Source: CALNBC01 sp040768925
GTDB taxonomy: Bacteria > Bacillota > Clostridia > Christensenellales > CALWSW01
Length of the DNA stretch: 64,000 bases
NCBI GenBank assembly: GCA_040768925.1
Contig: JAXGLZ010000001.1
Location: 558,001-622,000, forward strand
Direction of reading: 5' to 3'
Shown one piece after another: positions 1-7,834 of the stretch. The stretch's first letter is position 1. The number at the start of each line of letters is the position of its first letter. Below the pieces are notes generated by a model. It was not told the DNA's origin and made no database searches. It saw nothing but the letters and a program-made list of their open reading frames with translations. Both the position numbers and the translations under genes were made by a program.

Positions 1-211
1 TTGCCGGATTTTCCACCGCGGGAGGAGGGACGGAAAACGCGCTCATGACGCTTACGGGGCTTTGGAAAAGCGAAAAAGGCAGCAGCAGCCGCAAAAGCAC
101 CACCGCCCAGATGGCGTACTGAAGCTTTCGGCCGATCCTTTTCCTGAAAACCGCCCGAAGCAGCATGACCGCCGCGATGAGCGCAGAGGAAGTTACAGCC
201 CATTCCATCAT
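1..211 (-). CDS. BlaR1-like M56 membrane peptidase/sensor, N-terminal fragment cut by the window edge
   Basis: Reading leftward from an ATG at 211, the first 70 residues form two hydrophobic helices separated by a basic stretch. The segment LQYAIWAVVLLRLLLPF is typical of the N-terminus of BlaR1/MecR1 M56 metalloproteases. The start overlaps the blaI stop as ATGA, so the two genes form a translationally coupled operon. In the family the membrane protease senses a cell-wall stress or beta-lactam signal and leads to cleavage of the BlaI repressor. The HEXXH catalytic motif and any penicillin-binding sensor domain would lie beyond the window, so true BlaR1 cannot be separated from an antirepressor lacking the sensor. 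Confidence 0.72.
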   Translation of the reverse strand, partial: MMEWAVTSSALIAAVMLLRAVFRKRIGRKLQYAIWAVVLLRLLLPFSLFQSPVSVMSAFSVPPPAVENPA

Positions 212-594
212 GGTTTGCCCTCGCTTTCCGCTTCGCGAAGAATTGCGTAAAGCTCGCCGATCTCCTGGCTGCTCAGGGCCTTTTGCCCGGCCATGGAGGC
301 CACAAGCAGGCTGAGACTGCCGCCGTAAACCCGGGAAAGGAAGCTTTCCGTCTCCTGATGGGCGGCGGCTTCCTTTTTTACCGTGGGGTAAAACAGCTTG
401 GACCGCCCGCCTTCCTCAAAGCGCACCGCGCCCTTTTCCCCCAGGCGGGAAAGCATCATAAAAACCGTGCCCTTGGTCCAGCCCGTATCCTCCTTCAGGG
501 CGGAAACGAGCTGGGCGATGGTCCTTGGCGCGTTTTCCCACAGCAGATTCATGATCTTCCATTCGCCTTCGGACAGCCGGATGCTCCTGTTCAA
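208..594 (-). CDS. blaI: BlaI/MecI/CopY-family transcriptional repressor
   Basis: The 128-residue product has the BlaI winged-helix N-terminus (LSEGEWKIMNLLWE, then TKGTVFMMLSRLGEKG as recognition helix and wing) and a C-terminal dimerisation half that would hold the protease-sensitive site. The start is taken as TTG at 594 because AAGGAGGG lies 8 nt upstream and this gives the usual family length of about 126 residues. A longer reading would run through the promoter and operators. It overlaps the M56 gene by 4 nt and should repress its own operon until cleaved. The regulated target beyond the sensor is not visible. Confidence 0.88.
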   Translation of the reverse strand: MNRSIRLSEGEWKIMNLLWENAPRTIAQLVSALKEDTGWTKGTVFMMLSRLGEKGAVRFEEGGRSKLFYPTVKKEAAAHQETESFLSRVYGGSLSLLVASMAGQKALSSQEIGELYAILREAESEGKP

Positions 595-610
595 AGCGGT
601 TCCCTCCTTC

Positions 611-661
611 GGTTGACAGTTGTTGACCTGATGATACACCCATGGTTGACAAATGTCAACC
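611..661 (-). promoter_or_regulatory. blaI promoter with two dyad operators
   Basis: On the minus strand, TTGACA (659-654), a 17-bp spacer and TATCAT (636-631) form a good sigma-A promoter. A near-perfect dyad, GGTTGACA-TT-TGTCAACC (644-661), covers the -35, and a second imperfect dyad (611-628) with the same GTCAACC half-site sits just after the -10. The centres are about 33 bp apart, three helical turns. This suits cooperative repression by BlaI dimers and autoregulation. Confidence 0.78.
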
Positions 662-664
662 ACT

Positions 665-700
665 AAAAAACAGCGGCGGCTCCGCCCGGAACCGCCGTGT
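665..700 (-). terminator. Rho-independent terminator of the DUF952 gene
   Basis: On the minus strand a GC-rich stem of about 11 bp (CGGCGGTTCC paired with GGAGCCGCCG, loop GGGC) is followed within a few bases by TTTTTT. It lies between the DUF952 stop and the blaI promoter and insulates the two. Confidence 0.75.
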
Positions 701-736
701 CGCGCAAGAACGCAGGCAATTTGATAAGCGCCGCCC

Positions 737-1093
737 TTACTCGTCAGGGAAGCCCCCTAATTCCGGGTTTTTGAGAAAATCGCCCTTTGCGTCCCGCAAA
801 AAGGGCAGCGCCATGGTTACGGCGCTCGTGTTCAGCGGGCCGTAAACATGGGGGTATTTTCGGCCGGTCCCGTCCGGGTCCTCCCACTTTACAGGGGAGG
901 AAAGTTTTTCGGTATCTAGACAGACGAGCACCAGGTCTTCCGCTTCGTCCTTAAAAAGCGGGGCCACCCGCCAAAAATACCCGACGGGCGAGCAGTGGAC
1001 GAAGCGCTCTTTTTTCACGGATTCCTGCCCCCAGGAATCGCCGTTTCGCGCGAGCGCCCAATCGGCTTTTTTCATGCAGTGAAGAATGATCAT
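737..1093 (-). CDS. DUF952 family protein
   Basis: 118 residues from an ATG at 1093 preceded by GGAGGGCG. It shows the DUF952 pattern: an N-terminal strand IILHCMKKADW, a central EERFVHCS-like segment (here KKERFVHCSPVG), LVCLDTEKL, and the late motif YPHVYGPLN. The biochemical role of the family is not established. It is monocistronic here, with its own terminator downstream, and no neighbour suggests a pathway. Upstream ATGs in the same frame lack a ribosome binding site and are not used. Confidence 0.75.
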   Translation of the reverse strand: MIILHCMKKADWALARNGDSWGQESVKKERFVHCSPVGYFWRVAPLFKDEAEDLVLVCLDTEKLSSPVKWEDPDGTGRKYPHVYGPLNTSAVTMALPFLRDAKGDFLKNPELGGFPDE

Positions 1094-1326
1094 TTTTTCG
1101 CCCTCCATCAAAAACTGGACGCGCGGCACCCCGGCGCGCCGTTTGGCCCATCATAGCACAACGGGCCGTCCTCCGAAACAAAAAAGGCAGCGCCATGGCA
1201 TGACGTGAACAGGCTGTTAAGCGTTGCAAAGGCGCCATGCTTGTGGTTGCGCTTTTTGCAAATACATTATAAAATCAAGGATAATATGCATCGACGATAC
1301 CCAAACCGATTCGCCAAGGAGGAATC

Positions 1327-2424
1327 ATGCCGCCCAAGGACCTTTCGCATCGCAAAAAACGCCGCCTTTCGGTACGGGGCTTGGCGGTGCTGCTCATGCT
1401 GTTTGCGGTGCTGGCGGCGGCGGTGATCTTCGGGCTTTCGCGCATCAAGGGCAGCCCGGCGGACAGGCTGACCGAGCTTCCCTTCGCTTCCGGCGCGGAA
1501 TATGGTTTTACCGACAAGGGTATCATGACCATCGGGGGGGACCGCCTGATTTACTGCACCCTTTCCGGCGAAGTCGAGTGGGAGCTTCCGCTCACGATTT
1601 CCGGCTGCAAGCTGGCCGCCGGCGGCAATTACGCGGTGCTTTATACCCAGACCGTGGTTCAGGCGATCAGCGAAAGCGGCGCGGCATTGTTCCCCAGCCT
1701 GGAGTTTTCCGGAAAGGTGATTTCCGTCCGGTGCGGGGCGAAAGTCATCGCCGTTTTGAAGGAGGAGGACGATTCCTCCCGCTTCATCTATCTTTACGAC
1801 CTTGCGGGAACCAGGCTGGACCGGCTGGAACTCAAGACCAACACCCTTTTGAATTACGGTTTTGACGATACCCGGGGCTTCCTTTGGACCCTGATGGTCA
1901 ATACCGAGGCTTCGCTCCCGGTCTGCACCGTCAGCACCTATAACGTCGCCACCCATTCCGATACCGGCGCGATGACCAAGGAAGGCCAGCTCATCGAACG
2001 GGTGTATTTCTCCGATTCAAAGACCTACGCCTGCGGCACAAACCACCTGATCGTTTACGGTTCCACAGGGAAGGAGGAATCCTCCACCCTGATCTACGGC
2101 TGGAAGGCGCTGGATTTTCTGCCCGGCAAGCCGCCCATGGCGCTTTTAGCCCTGCGGCAGGAAAGCGGCGCGGTTTCCGTCGCTGCGAAGGTGCTTTCCC
2201 TCGATTCGGGAACGGAATACAAGTTCCGCCTGCCGGCGAACACCCTGGGCGCGTATTTTTATTCCGGCAAGGTGCTGGTGGTCCTGCCCGCGAAGCTGGT
2301 CTATTACAGCCAAAAGGGCGAATACCTGAATGAAACCCCCCTTTCGGAAACCGCGGACGGCGTGACCCTTCAAAAAGGGCGCATCGTCGTCAAAAGCGGC
2401 GAAAAGCTGTTCCTGCTGCCCTGA
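1327..2424 (+). CDS. DUF5711-like membrane-anchored beta-propeller protein
   Basis: 365 residues starting at an ATG 7 nt after AAGGAGG. A basic N-terminus is followed by one transmembrane helix (about residues 17-38), and the rest is an extracytoplasmic domain of repeated short beta strands. The pattern (for example GDRLIYCTLSGEVEWELPL, then repeated VYG/TGKEE turns) resembles a PQQ/WD-type propeller and matches my recollection of the clostridial DUF5711 family. There is no catalytic motif. It is followed 47 nt later by cvpA and then the SanA-like gene, so a three-gene envelope operon is likely. The function is unknown. The family name is less certain than the topology. Confidence 0.65.
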   Translation: MPPKDLSHRKKRRLSVRGLAVLLMLFAVLAAAVIFGLSRIKGSPADRLTELPFASGAEYGFTDKGIMTIGGDRLIYCTLSGEVEWELPLTISGCKLAAGGNYAVLYTQTVVQAISESGAALFPSLEFSGKVISVRCGAKVIAVLKEEDDSSRFIYLYDLAGTRLDRLELKTNTLLNYGFDDTRGFLWTLMVNTEASLPVCTVSTYNVATHSDTGAMTKEGQLIERVYFSDSKTYACGTNHLIVYGSTGKEESSTLIYGWKALDFLPGKPPMALLALRQESGAVSVAAKVLSLDSGTEYKFRLPANTLGAYFYSGKVLVVLPAKLVYYSQKGEYLNETPLSETADGVTLQKGRIVVKSGEKLFLLP

Positions 2425-2471
2425 GCGGCCTGTTTTAGAACGCTTGTGCTGTATCATATGAAAGGAAGCTC

Positions 2472-3179
2472 ATGAACCTTCTTGATCTGGGCATCGTTGC
2501 CGTATTCGCGCTTTTTGCGCTGATCGGCTGGCATAACGGATTTTTCCTCTCCATGCTGAACACGGCGGGGTTCTTCGTTTCGTGGCTTTTAGGGCTGCTG
2601 TTTTCCCCCCTGGCCGCCAACGCGATCCTTTCGAACGTGGGGCTATCAAACGCGATGCTCTATTACACCGAAGGGGCCGAGCTCGTGGCCAACGTTGAGC
2701 TGCGGCGGCTGGCCGTCAGCCAGCTTTCCGGCGAAAACCTCAATTCGATCCTCGCTTCCGCGAATCTGCCCGTTCCGCTGGACACGCTGATCGCCAAAAA
2801 TATGGCGGGCGAGGTGTTTGCCGAAAAAGGGATCACCACCGTCGGCGATTATTTCAACCAGACCATCGTCAACTTTACCGTCAACGTCATCGCCTTCCTC
2901 ATCGTGTTTCTGATTGTGCGGGTGATCCTCTCGTTCGTGCTGCACGGGGTGGATTACACCGTGCGCCTGCCCGTCCTCAAGCATTTTGACGGGCCGCTGG
3001 GCGCGGGGTTCGGCGTCGTCCGGGGGTTTTTCGCCCTGTTTGTGATCTTCATGGTCGTGCCCACCATTCTCGTGGCTCTGCCTTTCCCGGCCGTAAGGGA
3101 ATACATCGATTCCTCCTTCCTGGGGCCGTTCTTTACGGGGTCGAATTTCCTTCTTTCTTTCATCAGGGGGGTAATCTGA
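2472..3179 (+). CDS. CvpA family membrane protein
   Basis: 235 residues, start after AAAGGAAG. The opening MNLLDLGIVAVFALFALIGW matches CvpA proteins (NxxD, then a Gly-rich first helix), and four membrane segments are predicted (about 5-25, 28-48, 135-158, 178-205). An extended loop between helices 2 and 3 is longer than in E. coli CvpA, as is common in Firmicutes. CvpA was named for colicin V production and is linked to envelope integrity. The exact role is unresolved. It lies between the DUF5711 and DUF218 envelope genes. Confidence 0.8.
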   Translation: MNLLDLGIVAVFALFALIGWHNGFFLSMLNTAGFFVSWLLGLLFSPLAANAILSNVGLSNAMLYYTEGAELVANVELRRLAVSQLSGENLNSILASANLPVPLDTLIAKNMAGEVFAEKGITTVGDYFNQTIVNFTVNVIAFLIVFLIVRVILSFVLHGVDYTVRLPVLKHFDGPLGAGFGVVRGFFALFVIFMVVPTILVALPFPAVREYIDSSFLGPFFTGSNFLLSFIRGVI

Positions 3180-3183
3180 TCCT

Positions 3184-3849
3184 ATGCGGGTATTCAAAAC
3201 GGCGGTATTCATTGTTTTTGTTCTCGGCGCGCTGTTTGCGCTGTTCGTCTGCGGGTGCAACACGATCGTGATGGGCGGCTCGGAGGAATACATCCTGACC
3301 AAAGAGCAGGCGCGTGACCTGAACGCGGACTGCGTGCTGGTGCTGGGCGCAAGGGTGTATGAAGACGGCAGCTTAAGCCCCGTCCTGGGGGACCGGGTGA
3401 ATACCGGCGTAAGCCTTTACTTTGCCGGCGCGGGGAAAAAGCTGCTGCTTTCCGGCGACCACGGCCAGGTGGAATACGACGAGGTGAACGCCATGAAGGC
3501 GACGGCCCTTTCCCTCGGCGTGCCGGAGGACGACGTTTTTCTGGACCACGCGGGCTTTTCCACCTATGAGAGCATGGTCCGGCTGAAAGAGGTTTTCGGC
3601 GGCAGGCGCGTCGTCATCGTGACCCAGTCCTATCACCTGTACCGGGCGGTGTTCGTCGCGCGCTGCCTGGGGATGGAGGCTTACGGCGTGGCGTCGGACC
3701 TTCGCCCCTACCTCAAGCAAAGCTATTACGAGCTTCGGGAACTGGGCGCAAGAACGAAGGATGTGATCTACACCCTGTTCTGGCCCGCCCCAAGGTACCT
3801 TGGCGACCCCATCGACCTTTCCGGCTCTGGAAAGGCGACCTGGGATTAA
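3184..3849 (+). CDS. SanA/YdcF-like DUF218 envelope protein
   Basis: 221 residues. One N-terminal membrane helix (about 5-27) is followed by a DUF218 domain. The family motif VLVLGARVYEDGSLSPVL, then GDRVNTG, LLLSGDHG and TQSYHLYRA are all present in order, with the acidic and His residues that form the conserved pocket. E. coli SanA (vancomycin sensitivity at high temperature) and ElyC/YdcF are the closest functional references, acting at the envelope in peptidoglycan or polysaccharide precursor handling. The start is 4 nt after the cvpA stop, so they are coupled. A strong terminator follows. Confidence 0.85.
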   Translation: MRVFKTAVFIVFVLGALFALFVCGCNTIVMGGSEEYILTKEQARDLNADCVLVLGARVYEDGSLSPVLGDRVNTGVSLYFAGAGKKLLLSGDHGQVEYDEVNAMKATALSLGVPEDDVFLDHAGFSTYESMVRLKEVFGGRRVVIVTQSYHLYRAVFVARCLGMEAYGVASDLRPYLKQSYYELRELGARTKDVIYTLFWPAPRYLGDPIDLSGSGKATWD

Positions 3850-3880
3850 AAAAGCCCCTTTGTTTTAAGGGCCCGCGCAT

Positions 3881-3927
3881 AAAAAAGATTGCGAATTTTT
3901 TAGAAGTTTGCAATCTTTTTTTATTTT
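3881..3927 (+). terminator. Terminator of the DUF5711-cvpA-sanA operon
   Basis: AAAAGATTGC pairs with GCAATCTTTT around a 15-nt loop and is followed by a run of T and A. A smaller AAGCCCCTT/AAGGGCC hairpin just upstream may add to it. Confidence 0.75.
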
Positions 3928-4143
3928 ATTTTTTTGGCCGGGGCGGGAAAGGGAGAAAATTGCTCTTTTTGCCTTTTAAATGGCAAGGATTGTCTTATTT
4001 AGTGGCACAAATTACCTTTGTAAATTTTTTTTGAGACCGAATTGTGACCGAATAATGGATAATGGAACCATCACATAATATTACAGGGTTGCCTCATTCT
4101 CTCAATCGACTACGAATTACGTAAAAGAAAGGTTGGACTAAAA

Positions 4144-5256
4144 ATGAAGACCAAACGCTTACTCGCCTTTTTGCTCATCGCGGTGCTCGTCATCGGCGTG
4201 ATGCCGCTGACGGTTGCAGCCTCCTACAACCCGCCGAAGTACTCCTATAAGATCTATGTAAAGTATGTCAACACCGACAATAATCAACAGGTCGGTCAAA
4301 CCAAACTATATGACTCTGGTGATCTTTATAAGCAGGGGCATAAATGGCCGACCAAAGATGTGACGGTAAACGGCGCGGATCCGGAGTTTCTGCCCTTCGG
4401 ATATGAAATCGTAGGCTCAACAACACAAACGGCTACAGTAAGCAAACCAAGTAATAAGGATACATTCGAAGAAACCAAGACCTTCAAGGTTAAGAAAGCC
4501 AAGTACGACTACTCTGTCTCGGTCAGGTATCTCAATGGCACGGAAGTGGTCGGAGGTCCTACCGTGGTGAAATCCGGCACGAAGAATATCCTTGACAGCG
4601 CATTCGACGTTTGGGTAACCCCCACTGCTCCGGCAGGCTATGACCTTGTCAGCAGCGCCAATAAGAAAGTGACCGTGAGCTATCAAAACGCGAACATCAC
4701 CGTAGACTTCCAGGTGACCGAGCAAGCGCCTGAAACCTACAACTATTCGGTCAGTGTCAAATATGTTCTGCAGGGCACGGATACCGTTGTCGGAGGAGGC
4801 CCCACCCTTGTGGAGTCCGGCCCCCTGAACGTAGGGGATACGAAGGAAGTTACCGTAGTGCCCACTGCTCCGGCTGGCTATGACCTTGTTCCCGATACCG
4901 AATCGGAGACTGTGACAATTACTGAGGAGGATGCCCACCAAACAGTGACTTTCTTCGTTACTGAGGAAGAGGGAGAACCCACCCCGAACCCCGAATCCCC
5001 CACCCCCCTCTACATCCCCCCGCAGGTAATCGTCCCCACGACCCCCACCCCCGAGCCCGAGATAGAGCTGCCGGAGGAGGAGATCCCCGCGGAAGTTCCC
5101 GAGATCGAGGAAGAGGAGCAGTTCGAGGATGAGGAAATCCCGACCGACGTTCCCACCACCGGCGACGCCAGCCCGGTCTTCCCCGCGATCGCCCTTCTCG
5201 CCCTGGCCGGCGCGGCCTTTGCCCTGACCTTCAAAAAGAGCAGAAACAACGGCTGA
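4144..5256 (+). CDS. MucBP-repeat surface protein with sortase-like C-terminal signal
   Basis: 370 residues. A cleavable signal peptide (MKTKRLLAFLLIAVLVIGVM, cleavage near VAA) is followed by three related beta-rich modules of about 75-80 residues. Each begins with Y-x-[IV]-x-V-[KR]-Y (YKIYVKYVN, YSVSVRYLN, YSVSVKYVL) and ends in TAPAGYDLV-type turns, as in MucBP/immunoglobulin-like repeats. A Pro/Glu-rich stalk (about 275-335) leads to VPTTGD at 336-341, a hydrophobic helix and the basic tail KKSRNNG. This reads as an xPxTG sorting signal for anchoring to peptidoglycan. The GC content is lower than its neighbours in the repeat region, so recent acquisition or diversification is possible. 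The ligand is unknown. Confidence 0.8.
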   Translation: MKTKRLLAFLLIAVLVIGVMPLTVAASYNPPKYSYKIYVKYVNTDNNQQVGQTKLYDSGDLYKQGHKWPTKDVTVNGADPEFLPFGYEIVGSTTQTATVSKPSNKDTFEETKTFKVKKAKYDYSVSVRYLNGTEVVGGPTVVKSGTKNILDSAFDVWVTPTAPAGYDLVSSANKKVTVSYQNANITVDFQVTEQAPETYNYSVSVKYVLQGTDTVVGGGPTLVESGPLNVGDTKEVTVVPTAPAGYDLVPDTESETVTITEEDAHQTVTFFVTEEEGEPTPNPESPTPLYIPPQVIVPTTPTPEPEIELPEEEIPAEVPEIEEEEQFEDEEIPTDVPTTGDASPVFPAIALLALAGAAFALTFKKSRNNG

Positions 5257-5310
5257 TAAGATTCCCGAGCATTAAGGGAAAGCCGATCAACAAAACCAGT
5301 CAAACAAAAA

Positions 5311-5490
5311 GCGCGAAGCAAGCCTTCGCGCTTTTTGCTTTTTGCGCGGGCGGCGCTTTTTCCTTTGCGGATCCGCGCGGGCAGATCCTTCGAAAACCCG
5401 CCTTGGGTTTTTTTGTACCCCGGCGATGCAAAAGGGCGCGGGCGGCGCTTTAGCGCGAAGCAAGCCTTCGCGCTTTTTGCTTTTTGCGCG
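5311..5490 (+). repeat. Duplicated terminator hairpin, two 38-bp direct copies
   Basis: The 38-bp block 5311-5348 recurs at 5453-5490. Each copy holds GCGCGAAG-CAAGC-CTTCGCGC followed by a T-rich run, i.e. a Rho-independent terminator. The first copy terminates the surface-protein gene. Between them lies GC-rich DNA with further GGGCGGCGCTTT repeats. The 557 bp from 5257 to 5813 hold no gene I can support. Confidence 0.75.
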
Positions 5491-5687
5491 CGGGCGGCGC
5501 TTTTTTCAGCCGAAAAAAAAGAAAACCGGCGGATCGGCGGCTTTGGGCAAAACGGCGCCGAGGCGAAGGTTTTTCTGAAAGGAACAGGGGCGTATCCGCG
5601 CCAAAGGAACGCCCCGCGCGCCGCAAAAAGCCAGAGAATACGCGTGTTTCCCTCCCTTTCGATCGGGTTTGAAACAATACATTTAAC

Positions 5688-5716
5688 TTGAAATAAATAG
5701 TAAGTTGTATTATGAT
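5688..5716 (+). promoter_or_regulatory. dhaKL promoter
   Basis: TTGAAA (5688-5693), a 17-bp spacer and TATGAT (5711-5716), about 98 nt before the dhaK start. The leader contains a GC-rich inverted repeat (TTGCCCGCAGGGAGAGTGCGGGC) that could be regulatory. Confidence 0.65.
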
Positions 5717-5813
5717 AAAAAGAGCGTAAATGGCGCTGCCATTGCCCGCAGGGAGAGTGCGGGCCGGTCGTTTTTCAACACCAGATCAATATCGAAAGGG
5801 AGAGTGTGCAACC

Positions 5814-6794
5814 ATGAAGAAACTCATCAACAATCCCGAACATGTCGTCGATGAAATGCTCAACGGCATCGTCAAGGCTCACCCGGAATACGTGAAGCGC
5901 CTTCCCGGGCTGGAAGTGCTGGTCCGCGCGAAAAAGGGCGACAAGGTGGCCCTGGTTTCCGGCGGCGGCTCCGGCCACGAACCCAGCCACGGCGGGCTGG
6001 TCGGCACCGGCATGCTGGACGGCGCGGTCGCGGGCGCGGTGTTTACCTCCCCGACCCCCGACCAGGTCTTTGAAGCGATCAAGGCTGTGGACGCCGGCAA
6101 GGGCGTGCTGCTCGTCATCAAGAACTACACGGGCGACGTTATGAACTTCGAGATGGCCGCGGAAATGGCCGAAATGGAAGGCATCACGGTGGACAAGGTC
6201 GTCGTGAACGACGACGTCGCCGTCAAGGACTCTTTGTGGACCGTCGGCCGCCGCGGCGTCGCGGGCACTGTGCTGGTGCACAAGATCGCCGGCGCCTATG
6301 CCGAAGCGGGCGCGGATCTGGCCGAAGTCAAGCGCATCGCCGAAAAAGTCATCGCCAACGTGCGCACCATGGGCATGGCCATCGCGCCCTGCACCGTTCC
6401 CGCGGCGGGCAAGCCCGGCTTTGAGCTGAAGGAAGACGAGATGGAAATGGGCATCGGCATCCATGGCGAGCCGGGCACCTATCGCGCTCCCCTCAAGGCA
6501 GCGAACGAGATCGCGGACGAAATGCTCGAAAAGATCCTGGCCGACCGCGCATTCAAGGAAGTCGCCGTGCTGGTCAACGGCTTTGGCGGCACCCCCCCCA
6601 TGGAGCTTTACGTCGTCAACAACCATGTGAACGACGTGCTGACGGCAAGGGGCGTCAAGGTTTACAAGACCATCGTCGGCAACTTGATGACCTCCATCGA
6701 GATGCAGGGCTGCTCCATCACCCTGCTCGAGCTGGACGACGACCTGAAGAAGGGCCTGGACGCCAAGGCGGATACCATCGCCTTCCGTTGCTGA
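5814..6794 (+). CDS. dhaK: Dihydroxyacetone kinase subunit DhaK
   Basis: 326 residues from an ATG at 5814. An upstream in-frame extension crosses the promoter leader and was not used. DhaK binds dihydroxyacetone as a hemiaminal with a His, here His217 in GIGIHGEPG. The substrate-pocket motif GGGSGHEPSHGG lies at 50-61. Length and motifs match the PTS-type E. coli DhaK closely. The next gene encodes DhaL, the ADP-binding phosphoryl carrier. Together they phosphorylate dihydroxyacetone to DHAP for glycolysis. Confidence 0.95.
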   Translation: MKKLINNPEHVVDEMLNGIVKAHPEYVKRLPGLEVLVRAKKGDKVALVSGGGSGHEPSHGGLVGTGMLDGAVAGAVFTSPTPDQVFEAIKAVDAGKGVLLVIKNYTGDVMNFEMAAEMAEMEGITVDKVVVNDDVAVKDSLWTVGRRGVAGTVLVHKIAGAYAEAGADLAEVKRIAEKVIANVRTMGMAIAPCTVPAAGKPGFELKEDEMEMGIGIHGEPGTYRAPLKAANEIADEMLEKILADRAFKEVAVLVNGFGGTPPMELYVVNNHVNDVLTARGVKVYKTIVGNLMTSIEMQGCSITLLELDDDLKKGLDAKADTIAFRC

Positions 6795-6871
6795 TCGCAC
6801 ATTTGGGGAACCATGCCGGGGGCGGGGGAATTGCCCGCCCCCTCAATCCATTTTGAACAGGAAGTATCCGC

Positions 6872-7468
6872 ATGATTACGAAATCAACCGTAATAGCCGT
6901 TATTAAGGACATTGCCGCAAAGATCGACCGGGACTGGCAGTATCTTACCGATCTGGACCAGGCCATCGGCGACGGGGACCACGGCATCAATTTGCACCGG
7001 GGGTTCACCGCCGTGATGCAGAAGCTACCCGAGGATAAGGATATCGGCACCATCCTCAAAACCGTCGGAATGACGCTGGTCTCCACCGTGGGCGGCGCTT
7101 CCGGCCCGATTTACGGCACCGCCTTCATGAAAATGGGCATGAAGCTGGCCGGCAAGGAGGAGATCACCCGGGAAGAACTGCTGGACGCTTTTGACGAAGC
7201 GGTCGCCGGGATCAAGCAGCGGGGCCACGCCGTGCGCGGCGAAAAGACCATCCTGGACGCTTTGGAGCCCGCTCTGGACGCTCTGAAGGCGGGCGGAAGC
7301 TGGGACGACGCGGTCAAAGCCGCCCAAGACGGCATCGAATACACCAAGACCATCATCGCCACCAAGGGCCGCGCCAGCTATCTCGGCGAGCGGTCTTTGG
7401 GCCATCAGGACCCCGGCGCCACCAGCGTCACCCTGATGCTGAAAGCCTGCGCGGAAGCCGTTCAATAA
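6872..7468 (+). CDS. dhaL: Dihydroxyacetone kinase ADP-binding subunit DhaL
   Basis: 198 residues, all-helical family. The metal-nucleotide motif DQAIGDGDHG supplies Asp29, Asp34 and Asp36 for the Mg-ADP site, and LGERSLGHQDPGA near the C-terminus is the second family signature. It is 77 nt after dhaK in the same operon. PTS-type DhaL is rephosphorylated by DhaM, but no dhaM follows: a terminator and then the CotH gene come next. DhaM must be encoded elsewhere, or another donor is used. Confidence 0.94.
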   Translation: MITKSTVIAVIKDIAAKIDRDWQYLTDLDQAIGDGDHGINLHRGFTAVMQKLPEDKDIGTILKTVGMTLVSTVGGASGPIYGTAFMKMGMKLAGKEEITREELLDAFDEAVAGIKQRGHAVRGEKTILDALEPALDALKAGGSWDDAVKAAQDGIEYTKTIIATKGRASYLGERSLGHQDPGATSVTLMLKACAEAVQ

Positions 7469-7504
7469 GTTTTTTAGAACGGCCGGCAATGGGAACCGGA
7501 CCCA

Positions 7505-7546
7505 AAGCGGGCGCGCACAGCGCCCGCTTGTCTTTCTTCTTTCTTT
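7505..7546 (+). terminator. dhaKL terminator
   Basis: AAGCGGGCGC (7505-7514) pairs perfectly with GCGCCCGCTT (7520-7529) across a 5-nt loop and is followed by a T/C-rich tract. Confidence 0.85.
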
Positions 7547-7710
7547 ATGAAAATGCGGGCCGCTGAAAAAACAGCCCGAACAGCCCGATGAATCCCGCGC
7601 GCGCCGCGTAACTTTTCCCAATTGACCGGCAAACCGGCCGCTTTTAATCCCGTCCGGCTGCAAACACAGAAAAAGGCGAAAGCAAGCAAAAGGTTTCGCC
7701 CGGAGCGAAA

Positions 7711-7740
7711 TTGACACCCTATGGATTAGGATTTTACAAT
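7711..7740 (+). promoter_or_regulatory. Promoter of the CotH-VTC-DUF4956 operon
   Basis: TTGACA (7711-7716), an 18-bp spacer and TACAAT (7735-7740), 94 nt before the GTG start at 7835. A second TATAAT at 7797-7802 without a clear -35 could be an alternative start. The rest of 7547-7710 shows nothing recognisable. Confidence 0.65.
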
Positions 7741-7834
7741 TCTGTGAACAGTATGATAAATAAGCTTTGCGTATAGAAAAAGAAGGACGGGAATGGTATA
7801 ATGCAAAAGTCAAATAAAAAGCGGAGGCCCATAA

